In this document: positions 1 to 7,231 of the stretch, in pieces
How positions within the stretch are numbered: the first letter of the stretch is position 1
How the letters are laid out: every line of letters begins with the position of its first letter
Assembly: GCF_020073745.1 (NCBI RefSeq)
Contig: NZ_JAIRAU010000057.1
Location: 370,620-434,619, forward strand
Length of the DNA: 64,000 bases
Direction: 5' to 3'
Source: Nannocystis pusilla
GTDB lineage: Bacteria > Myxococcota_A > Polyangia > Nannocystales > Nannocystaceae
Notes under the pieces: model-generated
The model's input: only the letters and a program-made list of their open reading frames with translations
Database searches by the model: none
Told to the model about the DNA's origin: nothing
Position numbers and translations under genes: made by a program

Positions 1-721
1 CGCGACGGCGGGTCTGGCGGGCGAACGCGTCGGCGAGCTCGACCGCGGCTGTCCCTTCGGGCAGGCCGGTGCGCTGCAGGGCGGCGGCGCGGGTGACGGC
101 GGCGGTGATGGCGAACAGGTCGGCACCGATGTCGACGCAGCGGAACAGCAGCGCCTGGCGCTCCTCGAGGCTCGCGCCCTTGCCCACCATGAGGTGAAAG
201 ATCGCCCGCGACAGGCGGCGGGTGGTCCGCTCGAGCCAGCGGACGTGGCGCGCGAGCTGGCCGAACGCCTGATAGCGCGGCCAGCGGCCCCAGCCCACCC
301 AGCGCGTCGGGTACCAACCGGCGTAGAACAGGACGACCCTCGGCAGGGTGGCCAGCTTCTTCTTGGGCGGCACCTTGGGATCGACCAGCGCGCCGGCGAC
401 GGCGAGGTGGCGGTCGAGCGCCTCGCGGGCGATGAAGAGGCGCAAGATCTCCGACGAGCCCTCGAAGATGAGGTTGATCCGGGAGTCGCGCAGCATGCGT
501 TCGACCGGGATCGGCGGCTCGCCGCGGGCCTCGAGCGACTCGGGGGTCTCGTAGCCGCGGCCGCCGCGGATCTGCAGGGTGCGGTCGACGATCTTCCGGC
601 CCTCCTCGCTGTTCCACATCTTGGCGACGGCGGCCTCGAGCCGGATGTCACGGTCGCCCATGTCGGCCATCGCCGAGGCGAGATCGGACAGCGCCTCCAT
701 GGCGAAGGTGGTCGCGGCCAT
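1..721 (-). pseudogene. Acyl-CoA dehydrogenase, C-terminal fragment (5' truncated, runs off left edge)
   Basis: Read on the minus strand from the ATG at 721, this gives the C-terminal half of a long-chain (three-domain) acyl-CoA dehydrogenase. Typical blocks appear in order: MAATTFAMEAL, DIRLEAAVAKMWNSEEG, the FAD-site loop QIRGGRGYETPESL, then RMLRDSRINLIFEGSSEI. A C-terminal helical domain follows (WYPTRWVGWGRWPRY; ALLFRCVDIGADLFAI). The family oxidises acyl-CoA to enoyl-CoA and passes electrons to ETF. The roughly 350-400 residues that should precede MAATTF are absent. Upstream codons (RLDDWRHDHD) do not resemble the family, and the DNA there encodes a different membrane protein in another frame. 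The fragment is therefore either a 5'-deleted pseudogene or one side of a chimeric join. The 3' end lies outside the window. Confidence 0.8.
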
Positions 722-1299
722 GTCGTGGTCGTGGCGCCAATCATCAAGCCGACCAGGACGGCGACCGAGAGGACCCGACGGCCGATGTCGTGGTAACGGC
801 GCCGATGAGCGTGGCGCAGGCCGAAGTCGTTGACGACGAAGTGGGCACCCATGGCCAGGGTGAACAGCGCCAGCCCGCTTGCACCGGGCGTCTCACGATG
901 GAGCAGCAGGTAACCGATGAGCGCGTTGTAGCCGGCGAACGGGCCGACGTGGATCCAGAACACGCCCGGGCCGGCGACGTCGAGGCCGCCGGCGCTCCGG
1001 CTGCGGCTGCGCGAACGCGAGACGAGCCGCTCGAGGCCGTAGAAGACGGCGAGCCCGAGAAGAGCGAAGAAGTATACGTGGTCCTCGAGGAGGCCGAGAC
1101 CGGGCAGCGCCGTGGCCTCGAGCTGCCGCTGGTGGGCGGCCAGTTCGGGCAGGATATGCATGCACACGTAGGCGACCGAGACGCCGCTACCGAACGAGAG
1201 CCACCGGCTGCGCGGAATCACGTCGAGGAATCGCAGCCGCCCAGCCATCAGGTGGGTGCACCCCAGCGCGAGGGCGGCGAGGGCCGAGGCCACGATCAC
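722..1299 (-). CDS. Multi-pass membrane protein, 3' truncated, translationally coupled to MscS
   Basis: A GTG at 1299 overlaps the TGA of the mscS-like gene (1298-1296) in a GTGA arrangement, so translation is probably coupled. The product has several hydrophobic segments: VIVASALAALALG, LSFGSGVSVAYVCMHILPEL, HVYFFALLGLAVFYGLERLV, FAGYNALIGYLLL, LALFTLAMGAHFVV and VLSVAVLVGLMIG. The blocks MHILPEL, VFYGLERLV and FAGYNALIGYLL recall a widespread bacterial inner-membrane family of unknown function with distant ZIP-like features; I recall this from memory only. Family members usually have about 60 more residues with further membrane segments. Here the recognisable protein stops near 722-745, where acyl-CoA dehydrogenase sequence begins in another frame. 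The formal reading frame stays open leftwards but becomes Arg/Ser/Pro-rich noise. Confidence 0.6.
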
Positions 1300-2303
1300 G
1301 GCGCGGACCTCCGTGAGGGGCGGTGGATCGGCGCCGCGGCCCGCGGGGGGTCCGCGAGCTCGCGGACCGCGAGGTCCAGCCGGCTGGCCTCCGGGACAGG
1401 TTTTCCGTCGCCGGCCGGCCAGCCCTCCCGCTGACGCCGGCGATCTCCGTCGGTTTCCTCGGTCTGATCGTGGAACAGGAGCTGGTAGGTGGGGAACGGC
1501 AGGTCGACGCCCGCAACGGAGAGGGCCGACTTTATCGCCGCGAGCACGCGACTCTGGACCTCCAGTACGTGGATCTGGCTCGGCGGGTCGGTCCACCACC
1601 ACACCCGCAGCTGCACCGAATAGGCGGCGAGGTCGACGACGAGGACCTCGGGCGAGGGGTCGGGCAGGACGCCCTCGACCTGCCGCAGCGCGCGGAGGAT
1701 CGCTGCGCGGGCGGCCGCGATGTCGTCGCTCGGGCCGATGCCGACGTCGTAGGAGGTCCGGCGCTTCTCGAGCGCGGTATTGACAATCACGGCGTCGGTG
1801 AAGAGGGTGGTGTTGGGGATGACGACCCGGCGCCCGTCGTAGGTGAGGATCGTGGTCGCGCGCGTCTGGATCGTCTGGACCGTCCCCTCGTGCGGGCCGA
1901 CGATGATCTGATCGCCGAGCCGGAACGGCTGGGTCAGGAGGATCAGGAGACCGGCGAAGAAGTTCTGCAGTACGTCACGGAAAGCGAAGCCGATCGCTAC
2001 GGTGCCGATCCCGAGCAGCTCGATCAGGTCGCTGGCGCGGAACGAGGGGACGACGATCGACAGGGCGACGAGCGAGCCGAGGAGGACGAGGCCCCATTGG
2101 AACAGCCCGCCGAGGACCAGACCGAGGTTGCCGTGCCGATCGGCGCGTGCTGCGAGGCGCCCTCCGAGGGCTCGCGCCCCGCGGGCGAGGAGCAGGAATA
2201 CGGCGAAGACGAAGCTCCCGAGGAGCAGGTCCGGCAGGAGAGCGAACGCCGCGTCGAGCATTCGCTGGAGTCTTGCGCCGGCGGTCGAGACGTCGACTAG
2301 CAT
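1296..2303 (-). CDS. MscS-family small-conductance mechanosensitive channel
   Basis: 335 residues. Predicted membrane segments lie at about 15-40 (LLPDLLLGSFVFAVFLLLA), 60-85 (LVLGGLFQWGLVLLGSLVAL) and a pore-lining TM3 (LLGIGTVAIGFAFRDVLQNF). The MscS beta domain follows (FRLGDQIIVGPHEGTVQTI; DGRRVVIPNTTLF) and then the alpha/beta C-terminal domain (LRVWWWTDPP). Such channels release solutes when membrane tension rises. The last roughly 45 residues are Arg/Pro-rich and not family-like, and contain the LAVRELAD stretch encoded by a 23-base repeat also found at 3517-3539. The ATG at 2303 gives a normal N-terminus. The downstream membrane-protein gene starts inside this gene's stop codon. Confidence 0.9.
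   Translation of the reverse strand: MLVDVSTAGARLQRMLDAAFALLPDLLLGSFVFAVFLLLARGARALGGRLAARADRHGNLGLVLGGLFQWGLVLLGSLVALSIVVPSFRASDLIELLGIGTVAIGFAFRDVLQNFFAGLLILLTQPFRLGDQIIVGPHEGTVQTIQTRATTILTYDGRRVVIPNTTLFTDAVIVNTALEKRRTSYDVGIGPSDDIAAARAAILRALRQVEGVLPDPSPEVLVVDLAAYSVQLRVWWWTDPPSQIHVLEVQSRVLAAIKSALSVAGVDLPFPTYQLLFHDQTEETDGDRRRQREGWPAGDGKPVPEASRLDLAVRELADPPRAAAPIHRPSRRSAP
1351..1373. repeat. 23-bp direct repeat containing a 16-bp palindrome (copy 1)
   Basis: These 23 bases are identical to 3517-3539. The first 16 (TCCGCGAGCTCGCGGA) form a perfect palindrome. This copy lies in the non-conserved 3' tail of the MscS gene and encodes LAVREL on the minus strand. Confidence 0.8.
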
Positions 2304-2473
2304 GCTCTGAATTTTGGCGCGATTGCGGCGAGTTCGACGGCGAGCGACACGTGGTCACGCATGGCGAGGCGACACGAAGGTGCGCTGGGCCGGCCGGGGC
2401 CGCTCGCGCGGGCCTGCCGCCCCCCGACTTCGGTCGCGGCAGCGAGTCAGCGTAGATGCTGAGCAGGGGCCGG

Positions 2474-2983
2474 TCATGGGGGGGTGGCGACGGTGCGGGC
2501 CACCTGAGCGCAGTTGAGCTCGCATGTTGCACGATCGGTCGGCCGGACGTCCTTGTCTGCGTAACACCCTGCAATACAGGTATCGAGGCGCTCGAGCACA
2601 GCGGGCGGTGGCGGCGATGCTGCCTGGGCCGCGGTCGCCTTGCACGATCTGGCGCACTCGTCGGGAGCCCCCTCGGCGCCCTGGCAGCGGCCCAGACAGC
2701 GGGCGACGCGAGCGATCGCGTCGTCCTCGGGGACGGTGGCGCGGGCTGCGGCGCCGTATGCTGTGTCGCAGTTGAGCCGGCAAGTCTCGCGATTGGTCGG
2801 GATCGTCTCCGTTTTTTCGCAGGAGTTCAGACACTCGGAGAGGCTGGCGAAGCGGCCCTCCGACGCCTCGACCCGGGCCGGGGGGGAAGCGCCCTTCTTC
2901 ACCTCGCCTTCTGGGACGGACTTCTGCGGATCGCACGCGACGGCGAGCGCGAGCGTGAGGACGACAATCGCAGCTTGATTCAT
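2474..2983 (-). CDS. Cysteine-rich lipoprotein of unknown function
   Basis: 169 residues. It begins with a short lipoprotein signal (MNQAAIVVLTLALAVAC), so it should be lipidated at Cys17 and exported. A strong AAGGAAGG ribosome site precedes the ATG. The mature part holds three repeats of a CxxxC...CxxxC pattern: CLNSCEKTE...CRLNCD, CLGRCQGAE...CARSCK and CIAGCYADK...CELNC. This suggests a small disulfide-stabilised helical-hairpin repeat. I do not recognise a named domain. The 18186-18515 lipoprotein in this window has the same style of paired cysteines, a common theme in myxobacterial outer-membrane lipoproteins. It stands alone, between MscS and the antiporter remnant. Confidence 0.8.
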   Translation of the reverse strand: MNQAAIVVLTLALAVACDPQKSVPEGEVKKGASPPARVEASEGRFASLSECLNSCEKTETIPTNRETCRLNCDTAYGAAARATVPEDDAIARVARCLGRCQGAEGAPDECARSCKATAAQAASPPPPAVLERLDTCIAGCYADKDVRPTDRATCELNCAQVARTVATPP

Positions 2984-3359
2984 GATTCGAACCTTCCTTT
3001 GTTGGATGACGAATTCAACGAGAAGCTATACTCACCTGTCGCTCGCAGCGAGCCCGTCCGAATGATGAGCCTGGGGAATCGACAGCCGATCGGTCGGCAG
3101 CTCGAGCAGCAGGAGCCGGTCGCGCGCGCCCACGACGGCCGTGAGGGGCAGCGCGAGGGGGGGGCGCGGACTGATACGGCCGCGCCAGCCTGAGCACGCG
3201 GGTGACGGCTGCCTCGGCGACCTGGATCTGCATCTGGCGCACGCGCCTAGGTATGGCTCGACGCCGTACGCTCGCCATTGTGTCTCCCGGCAGGCGCTCA
3301 GCCGTCATCCGGCCGAGCGCCGCGCCCGCGGCCGCACGGACCCGTGAATGAAGTGGCCG
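2984..3359. other. Non-coding stretch
   Basis: No convincing gene was seen in about 375 bases. The minus-strand frame at 3015-3308 is Arg/Ala/Pro-rich and lacks a hydrophobic core or motif. The start-proximal part (2984-3040) is locally AT-rich (a GAGTATAGCT stretch on the minus strand) and probably carries the promoter of the 2983 lipoprotein gene. Confidence 0.5.
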
Positions 3360-3542
3360 TCAGGCGTGCATCACGACCGAGGTGAACACGAGCAGGCTCG
3401 TCATCGACCAGATCTCGGCCATGTCGGTGCGCTGCCGGGCGAGCCCGGCGTAGAACACGGCTGCGACGCCGATCGGCCCGGCGCAGCACTCGCCCCGCGG
3501 CGAGCCCGACGAGGGCTCCGCGAGCTCGCGGACCGCGAGCAA
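3360..3542 (-). pseudogene. Remnant of a NhaP-type Na+(K+)/H+ antiporter (C-terminal end only)
   Basis: The last roughly 45 residues read GPIGVAAVFYAGLARQRTDM then AEIWSMTSLLVFTSVVMHA, followed by a TGA. This matches the final two membrane helices of monovalent cation:proton antiporters of the CPA1/NhaP type, in which a G-P-x-G-V-x-A-x-F-Y-A block precedes the last helix. Upstream the frame becomes unrelated (LAVRELAEPSSG) and hits a TGA near 3566, so the other roughly 350 residues are missing. The join falls at the 23-base repeat 3517-3539, which also occurs in the MscS 3' tail. This is a decayed fragment and is not expected to function. Confidence 0.6.
3517..3539. repeat. 23-bp direct repeat containing a 16-bp palindrome (copy 2)
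   Basis: Identical to 1351-1373. It lies exactly where recognisable antiporter sequence gives way to unrelated sequence. Confidence 0.8.
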
Positions 3543-3626
3543 ATTCGACCTGCTGCGATTGAATCAGGGGCGGGCCGTCGTATGCTCGCTGATGGCGAAT
3601 CATCGCATGCACCAGGGGAGGAGCGT

Positions 3627-3848
3627 ATGGCAGCGACATTGCGACCGGGTGCAGGGGAGTCGCACGACCCGCTGACGCCCCGGCCCGACGACCCCAGGAT
3701 CGGCCGCTGGTGGTGGGCGCGTCGGCTTTACGCGCGCGGCGAGGGCGAGCGGCCGTTGTTCTTCCGCTGGCCCGTGCTGCTCGCCGCGGCCATGCTTTTG
3801 CTGGGATTGGCAGCGCTCGCGGTCTTCTCGCTGATCTGGCCGCAGTGA
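3627..3848 (+). CDS. Small single-pass membrane protein
   Basis: 73 residues. The ATG at 3627 is preceded by GGGGAGGAG at a suitable distance; upstream in-frame starts lack such a site. The N-terminal 40 residues are polar (a DPLTPRPDDPR segment, then WWWARRLYARGEGE). One strong membrane helix follows (WPVLLAAAMLLLGLAALAVF), ending in SLIWPQ. The topology is likely N-in with a very short periplasmic tail. No family was recognised. It lies 269 bases upstream of the HAD-GH65 gene, and that gap holds no other gene. Confidence 0.65.
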   Translation: MAATLRPGAGESHDPLTPRPDDPRIGRWWWARRLYARGEGERPLFFRWPVLLAAAMLLLGLAALAVFSLIWPQ

Positions 3849-4117
3849 CGAGGTCGCTGCGAGCGCTCCCCCCGCCTGTGTACGACGAACATTCACGAGG
3901 GACGACGAAGGCCGCCACATCGTCCGGGCGTCGCCCGCGTCTCCGCGGCTTCGCGGGGTCCTGCCGGCCCAATGCGGTCGAGTCCAACGGACGTTCGGCG
4001 GTAGGACCGATTCGCCCGTCGGGGTTCTTGTGCTTCGCTCGAGCGGTGCGAAGGAGCGCTCCTGGATTCGCGGATCCTCGCAATGGCGGACGTCCCAGCC
4101 GCTCGCCCGCGGAGGGC

Positions 4118-7100
4118 GTGGCGGCCGCGATTCTCGATGTCGACGGCGTACTCACGCGCACGGCGGCTCAACACGAGCGGGCCTGGAGGCAGCTGTTCGA
4201 CGCGGAGCTGCAGCGCCGCGGCGACCCGCGGCCGTTCACCTCGGCGGACTACCGGGCGTACGTCGACGGGAAGCCGCGCGTCGACGGCCTGCGCGACTTC
4301 CTTGCGGCGCGTGGGATCGCCGTGTCGACGGACGAGGCCGAGGCGCTGGCCGCGAGCAAGGACCGGAGCTTCCGCGCGCTGCTGGCCCATGAGGGCGTCG
4401 AAGTCTTCGGCGACGCGACGCGTCGGGTGCGGGCGTGGCGGCGCGCCGGTATCCCGGTGGCGTTCGTGTCGGCGAGCCGCAACGCCGCGGCCGTGCTCCG
4501 GGCCGGCGGCCTCGAGCATTTATGCGACACCCGCGTCGATGGGCGCGCGGCGCTCGATCTGGGTCTCCACGGGAAGGCCGGGCTGTTGCGGGAGGCGGCG
4601 CGACGGCTCGGGGTGGAGCCGGGACGCGCGCTCGTCGTCGAGGACTCGGTCGCGGGCATCGCGGCGGCCGTCGACGAGGGCTTCGGCATGGTGGTCGGGG
4701 TCGCCCGCGAGGGCGGCGCCGAGGCGCTGCGCGAGCACGGAGCCGACCTCGTCGTGCGCTCCCTCGACGAACTCGCCGAACTCGCCCTGGCCGGCGGTCC
4801 GGTCGGCGAGAGCCCCGCGTGGCAGCTGGAGTATGCCGGCTGGGAGCCGGCCGAGCAGCGCCTGCGTGAGTCGCTGTGCACGCTCGGCAACGGCCGGTTC
4901 GGGACGCGAGGCGCACTCGAGGAGGCGCGCGCCGACGTCTCGCATGACCCCGGCACATACCTCTCCGGGGGGTACGACCGGCTCGCGTCGGAGGTGCTCG
5001 GGCGGCCTATGGTCCACGAGGATCTTGTTAACTGGCCGAACTGGCTGCGGATCTCCTTCCGTCCCGGTGGCGGCTCCTGGCTGTCGCTCGATGCTGTCGA
5101 GGTGCTCGCGCACACGGTCACGCTCGACTTTCGCCGCGGCGAGCTGGCCCGGCGCACGCGGGTGCGCGACGGCGAGGGTCGCACGAGCGAGCTCGTGAGC
5201 CGCCGTTTCGTCAGCATGCACGACCCAGACGTGGCGGCGATCCGGTGGGAGCTGGTTCCGCTCGACTGGTCGGGTCCGCTCGAGATCCGCTCCGGCCTCG
5301 ACGGCGCGGTCAAGAACGACAACGTCGCCCGCTACCGTCCGCTGCGCGGCGACCACCTCGTCGTCGAGGCGAGCGGGCACGCGGGCGAGGTGATGTGGCT
5401 GCTCGCGCGCACCCGACAATCGCAGCTGCGTCTGGCGCAGGTCGCCCGCACCGTCCTCGAGGACGGCCTCGGCGGCTCGGAGGTCGTCCGTACCCATCAG
5501 GACCTCGACGACTGTGTCTTTCAAGTGTTCGCGCTCGACGCGGTCCAGGGCCGTCCGGTCGCGCTCGAGAAAGTGGTGACGCTGGTCGAATCGCGCGATC
5601 CGGCGACGTCCGAGCCGCTCGCCGACGGGCGGGTCCGCATCGCTCAGGCGCCCGGCTTCGACGCGTTGTTCACGGCGCACGTGCGGGCGTGGTCGCGGCT
5701 GTGGCGCCGCTTCGACATCGACCTCGGGGTCGGGCACGAGGAGACCAACCGGCTGCTCCGTCTCCACCTGTTTCACCTGCTGCAGGTCGCCTCGCCCCAC
5801 GTGATCGACCGCGACGTCGGAGTGCCCGCCCGAGGCCTCCACGGCGAGGCCTATCGCGGTCACATCTTCTGGGACGAGCTGTTCATCTTCCCGCTCCTGA
5901 ATTACGGCGCCCCCGAGTTGACGCGCGCGCTGCTGATGTACCGCTGTCGCCGCCTCGACGCCGCGCGTCGTCGGGCCCGCGCGCTCGGCCACGCCGGCGC
6001 GGCGTTCCCGTGGCAGAGCGGCTCGTCCGGCCGCGAGGAGACGCCCACCGCCTACCTGAACCCGCGCTCCGGCCGCTGGATCGTCGACGACACCGAGCTG
6101 CAGCACCACATCAACGCCGCGGTCGCATGGAACATCTGGGAGTACTACGAGGTGACCGGTGACGCGATGTGGCTCGCGCGTCACGGCGCCGAGGTGCTGG
6201 TCGAGATCGCGCGGTTCTGGGCCAGCATTGCCGCGTGGGATCCGGCGCTCGCCCGCTACCGGATCCGCGGGGTCGTCGGGCCTGACGAGTTCCACACTGC
6301 GTATCCTGGCGCAGCGAGGGTCGGGCTCGACGACAACGCCTACACCAATGTGATGGCCGCGTGGTGCCTGCGCACCGCGGAACGAGCGCTGGGTGAGCTG
6401 GACGGCGAGCGCCGCGAGGAGCTGCTCGACGAGCTGGGCGTCGACGAGGTCGATCGGCGCCGCTGGCAGGAGGTCGCGATGCGGCTTCACGTCCCGTTCC
6501 TCGGCGGGCACATCATCAGCCAGTTCGCGGGCTACGAGGAGCTGCGCGAGCTCGACTGGGACGGCTACCGAGCGCGCTACGGCGACGTCCACCGCCTCGA
6601 CCTGATCCTCGAGGCGGAGGGCGACTCGCCCAATCATTACAAGGCGAGCAAGCAGGCCGACGTGCTGATGCTCTTCTACCTGTTCGGCGCCGACGAGCTG
6701 ATCGGGTTGCTCGCGTCGATGGGCCATACCTTCGAGGCGGAGTGGATCGCCGAAAACATCGATTATTACCTGCGTCGCACCTCGCACGGCTCGACCCTGT
6801 CGCGGCTCGTCCACGCCTGGGTGCTCGCACGCAGCGACCGCGCGCGCTCGTTCACGTTGTGCCGCGAGACGCTCCGCTCGGACATCGACGACATCCAGGG
6901 CGGGACGACGCCCGAGGGCATCCACCTCGGCGCCATGGCCGGCGCCGTCGACCTCATCAAGCGGGGTTATACCGGCGTGAGCGTGCGCGACGGCACGCTG
7001 TGGCTCGACCCCCGGCTCCCCGATGCGCTGTCCGGCTTGCGCACGCGCTTCTGGGTCCGCGGCGCCTTGCTCGACGTCCACATCACGCAGCGCGCCGTCG

Positions 7101-7231
7101 AGGTCGAGTACGTCGGCGGTAGCGCGCCGGAGGCCCGCGTGGGCGTGGCCGGCCAGGTCTGCATCGTGCCGCGGGGGCAATGGCGTCGGTTCGGCCTGAC
7201 CGGGGACGAGCGGGGAGGGACGCCCGCGTGA
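4118..7231 (+). CDS. HAD phosphoglucomutase-like / GH65 glycoside phosphorylase fusion
   Basis: A two-domain enzyme of about 1037 residues from the GTG at 4118 (a short GGAGG lies just upstream; the true start is uncertain because the frame is open far upstream). Residues 5-215 are a HAD phosphatase/beta-phosphoglucomutase domain: DVDGVLT with Asp7/Asp9, then VEDSVAGI. Residues about 225-1030 are glycoside hydrolase family 65: FWDELFIFPLLNY, the acid/base Glu724 in VGPDEFH, KQADVLMLFYLF, and the C-terminal sandwich. GH65 enzymes phosphorolyse trehalose, maltose, kojibiose or nigerose to beta-glucose-1-phosphate, and a PGM domain would convert that product to glucose-6-phosphate. The fusion is known in several phyla. 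Its stop overlaps the GTG of the next gene, so the ATPase is probably co-translated. The substrate cannot be told from sequence alone. Confidence 0.88.
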   Translation: MAAAILDVDGVLTRTAAQHERAWRQLFDAELQRRGDPRPFTSADYRAYVDGKPRVDGLRDFLAARGIAVSTDEAEALAASKDRSFRALLAHEGVEVFGDATRRVRAWRRAGIPVAFVSASRNAAAVLRAGGLEHLCDTRVDGRAALDLGLHGKAGLLREAARRLGVEPGRALVVEDSVAGIAAAVDEGFGMVVGVAREGGAEALREHGADLVVRSLDELAELALAGGPVGESPAWQLEYAGWEPAEQRLRESLCTLGNGRFGTRGALEEARADVSHDPGTYLSGGYDRLASEVLGRPMVHEDLVNWPNWLRISFRPGGGSWLSLDAVEVLAHTVTLDFRRGELARRTRVRDGEGRTSELVSRRFVSMHDPDVAAIRWELVPLDWSGPLEIRSGLDGAVKNDNVARYRPLRGDHLVVEASGHAGEVMWLLARTRQSQLRLAQVARTVLEDGLGGSEVVRTHQDLDDCVFQVFALDAVQGRPVALEKVVTLVESRDPATSEPLADGRVRIAQAPGFDALFTAHVRAWSRLWRRFDIDLGVGHEETNRLLRLHLFHLLQVASPHVIDRDVGVPARGLHGEAYRGHIFWDELFIFPLLNYGAPELTRALLMYRCRRLDAARRRARALGHAGAAFPWQSGSSGREETPTAYLNPRSGRWIVDDTELQHHINAAVAWNIWEYYEVTGDAMWLARHGAEVLVEIARFWASIAAWDPALARYRIRGVVGPDEFHTAYPGAARVGLDDNAYTNVMAAWCLRTAERALGELDGERREELLDELGVDEVDRRRWQEVAMRLHVPFLGGHIISQFAGYEELRELDWDGYRARYGDVHRLDLILEAEGDSPNHYKASKQADVLMLFYLFGADELIGLLASMGHTFEAEWIAENIDYYLRRTSHGSTLSRLVHAWVLARSDRARSFTLCRETLRSDIDDIQGGTTPEGIHLGAMAGAVDLIKRGYTGVSVRDGTLWLDPRLPDALSGLRTRFWVRGALLDVHITQRAVEVEYVGGSAPEARVGVAGQVCIVPRGQWRRFGLTGDERGGTPA

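Noticed and set aside
194..796. Plus-strand open frame at the left edge
   Set aside because: It lies opposite the clear acyl-CoA dehydrogenase fragment and is Arg/Ala/Gly-rich without motifs.
3015..3308. Minus-strand frame of 97 codons
   Set aside because: Arg/Pro/Ala-rich, no ribosome site, no hydrophobic or conserved segment; typical chance frame in GC-rich DNA.
4520..7180. Very long minus-strand open frame (886 codons)
   Set aside because: Exact antisense of the GH65 gene; codon bias alone keeps it open.
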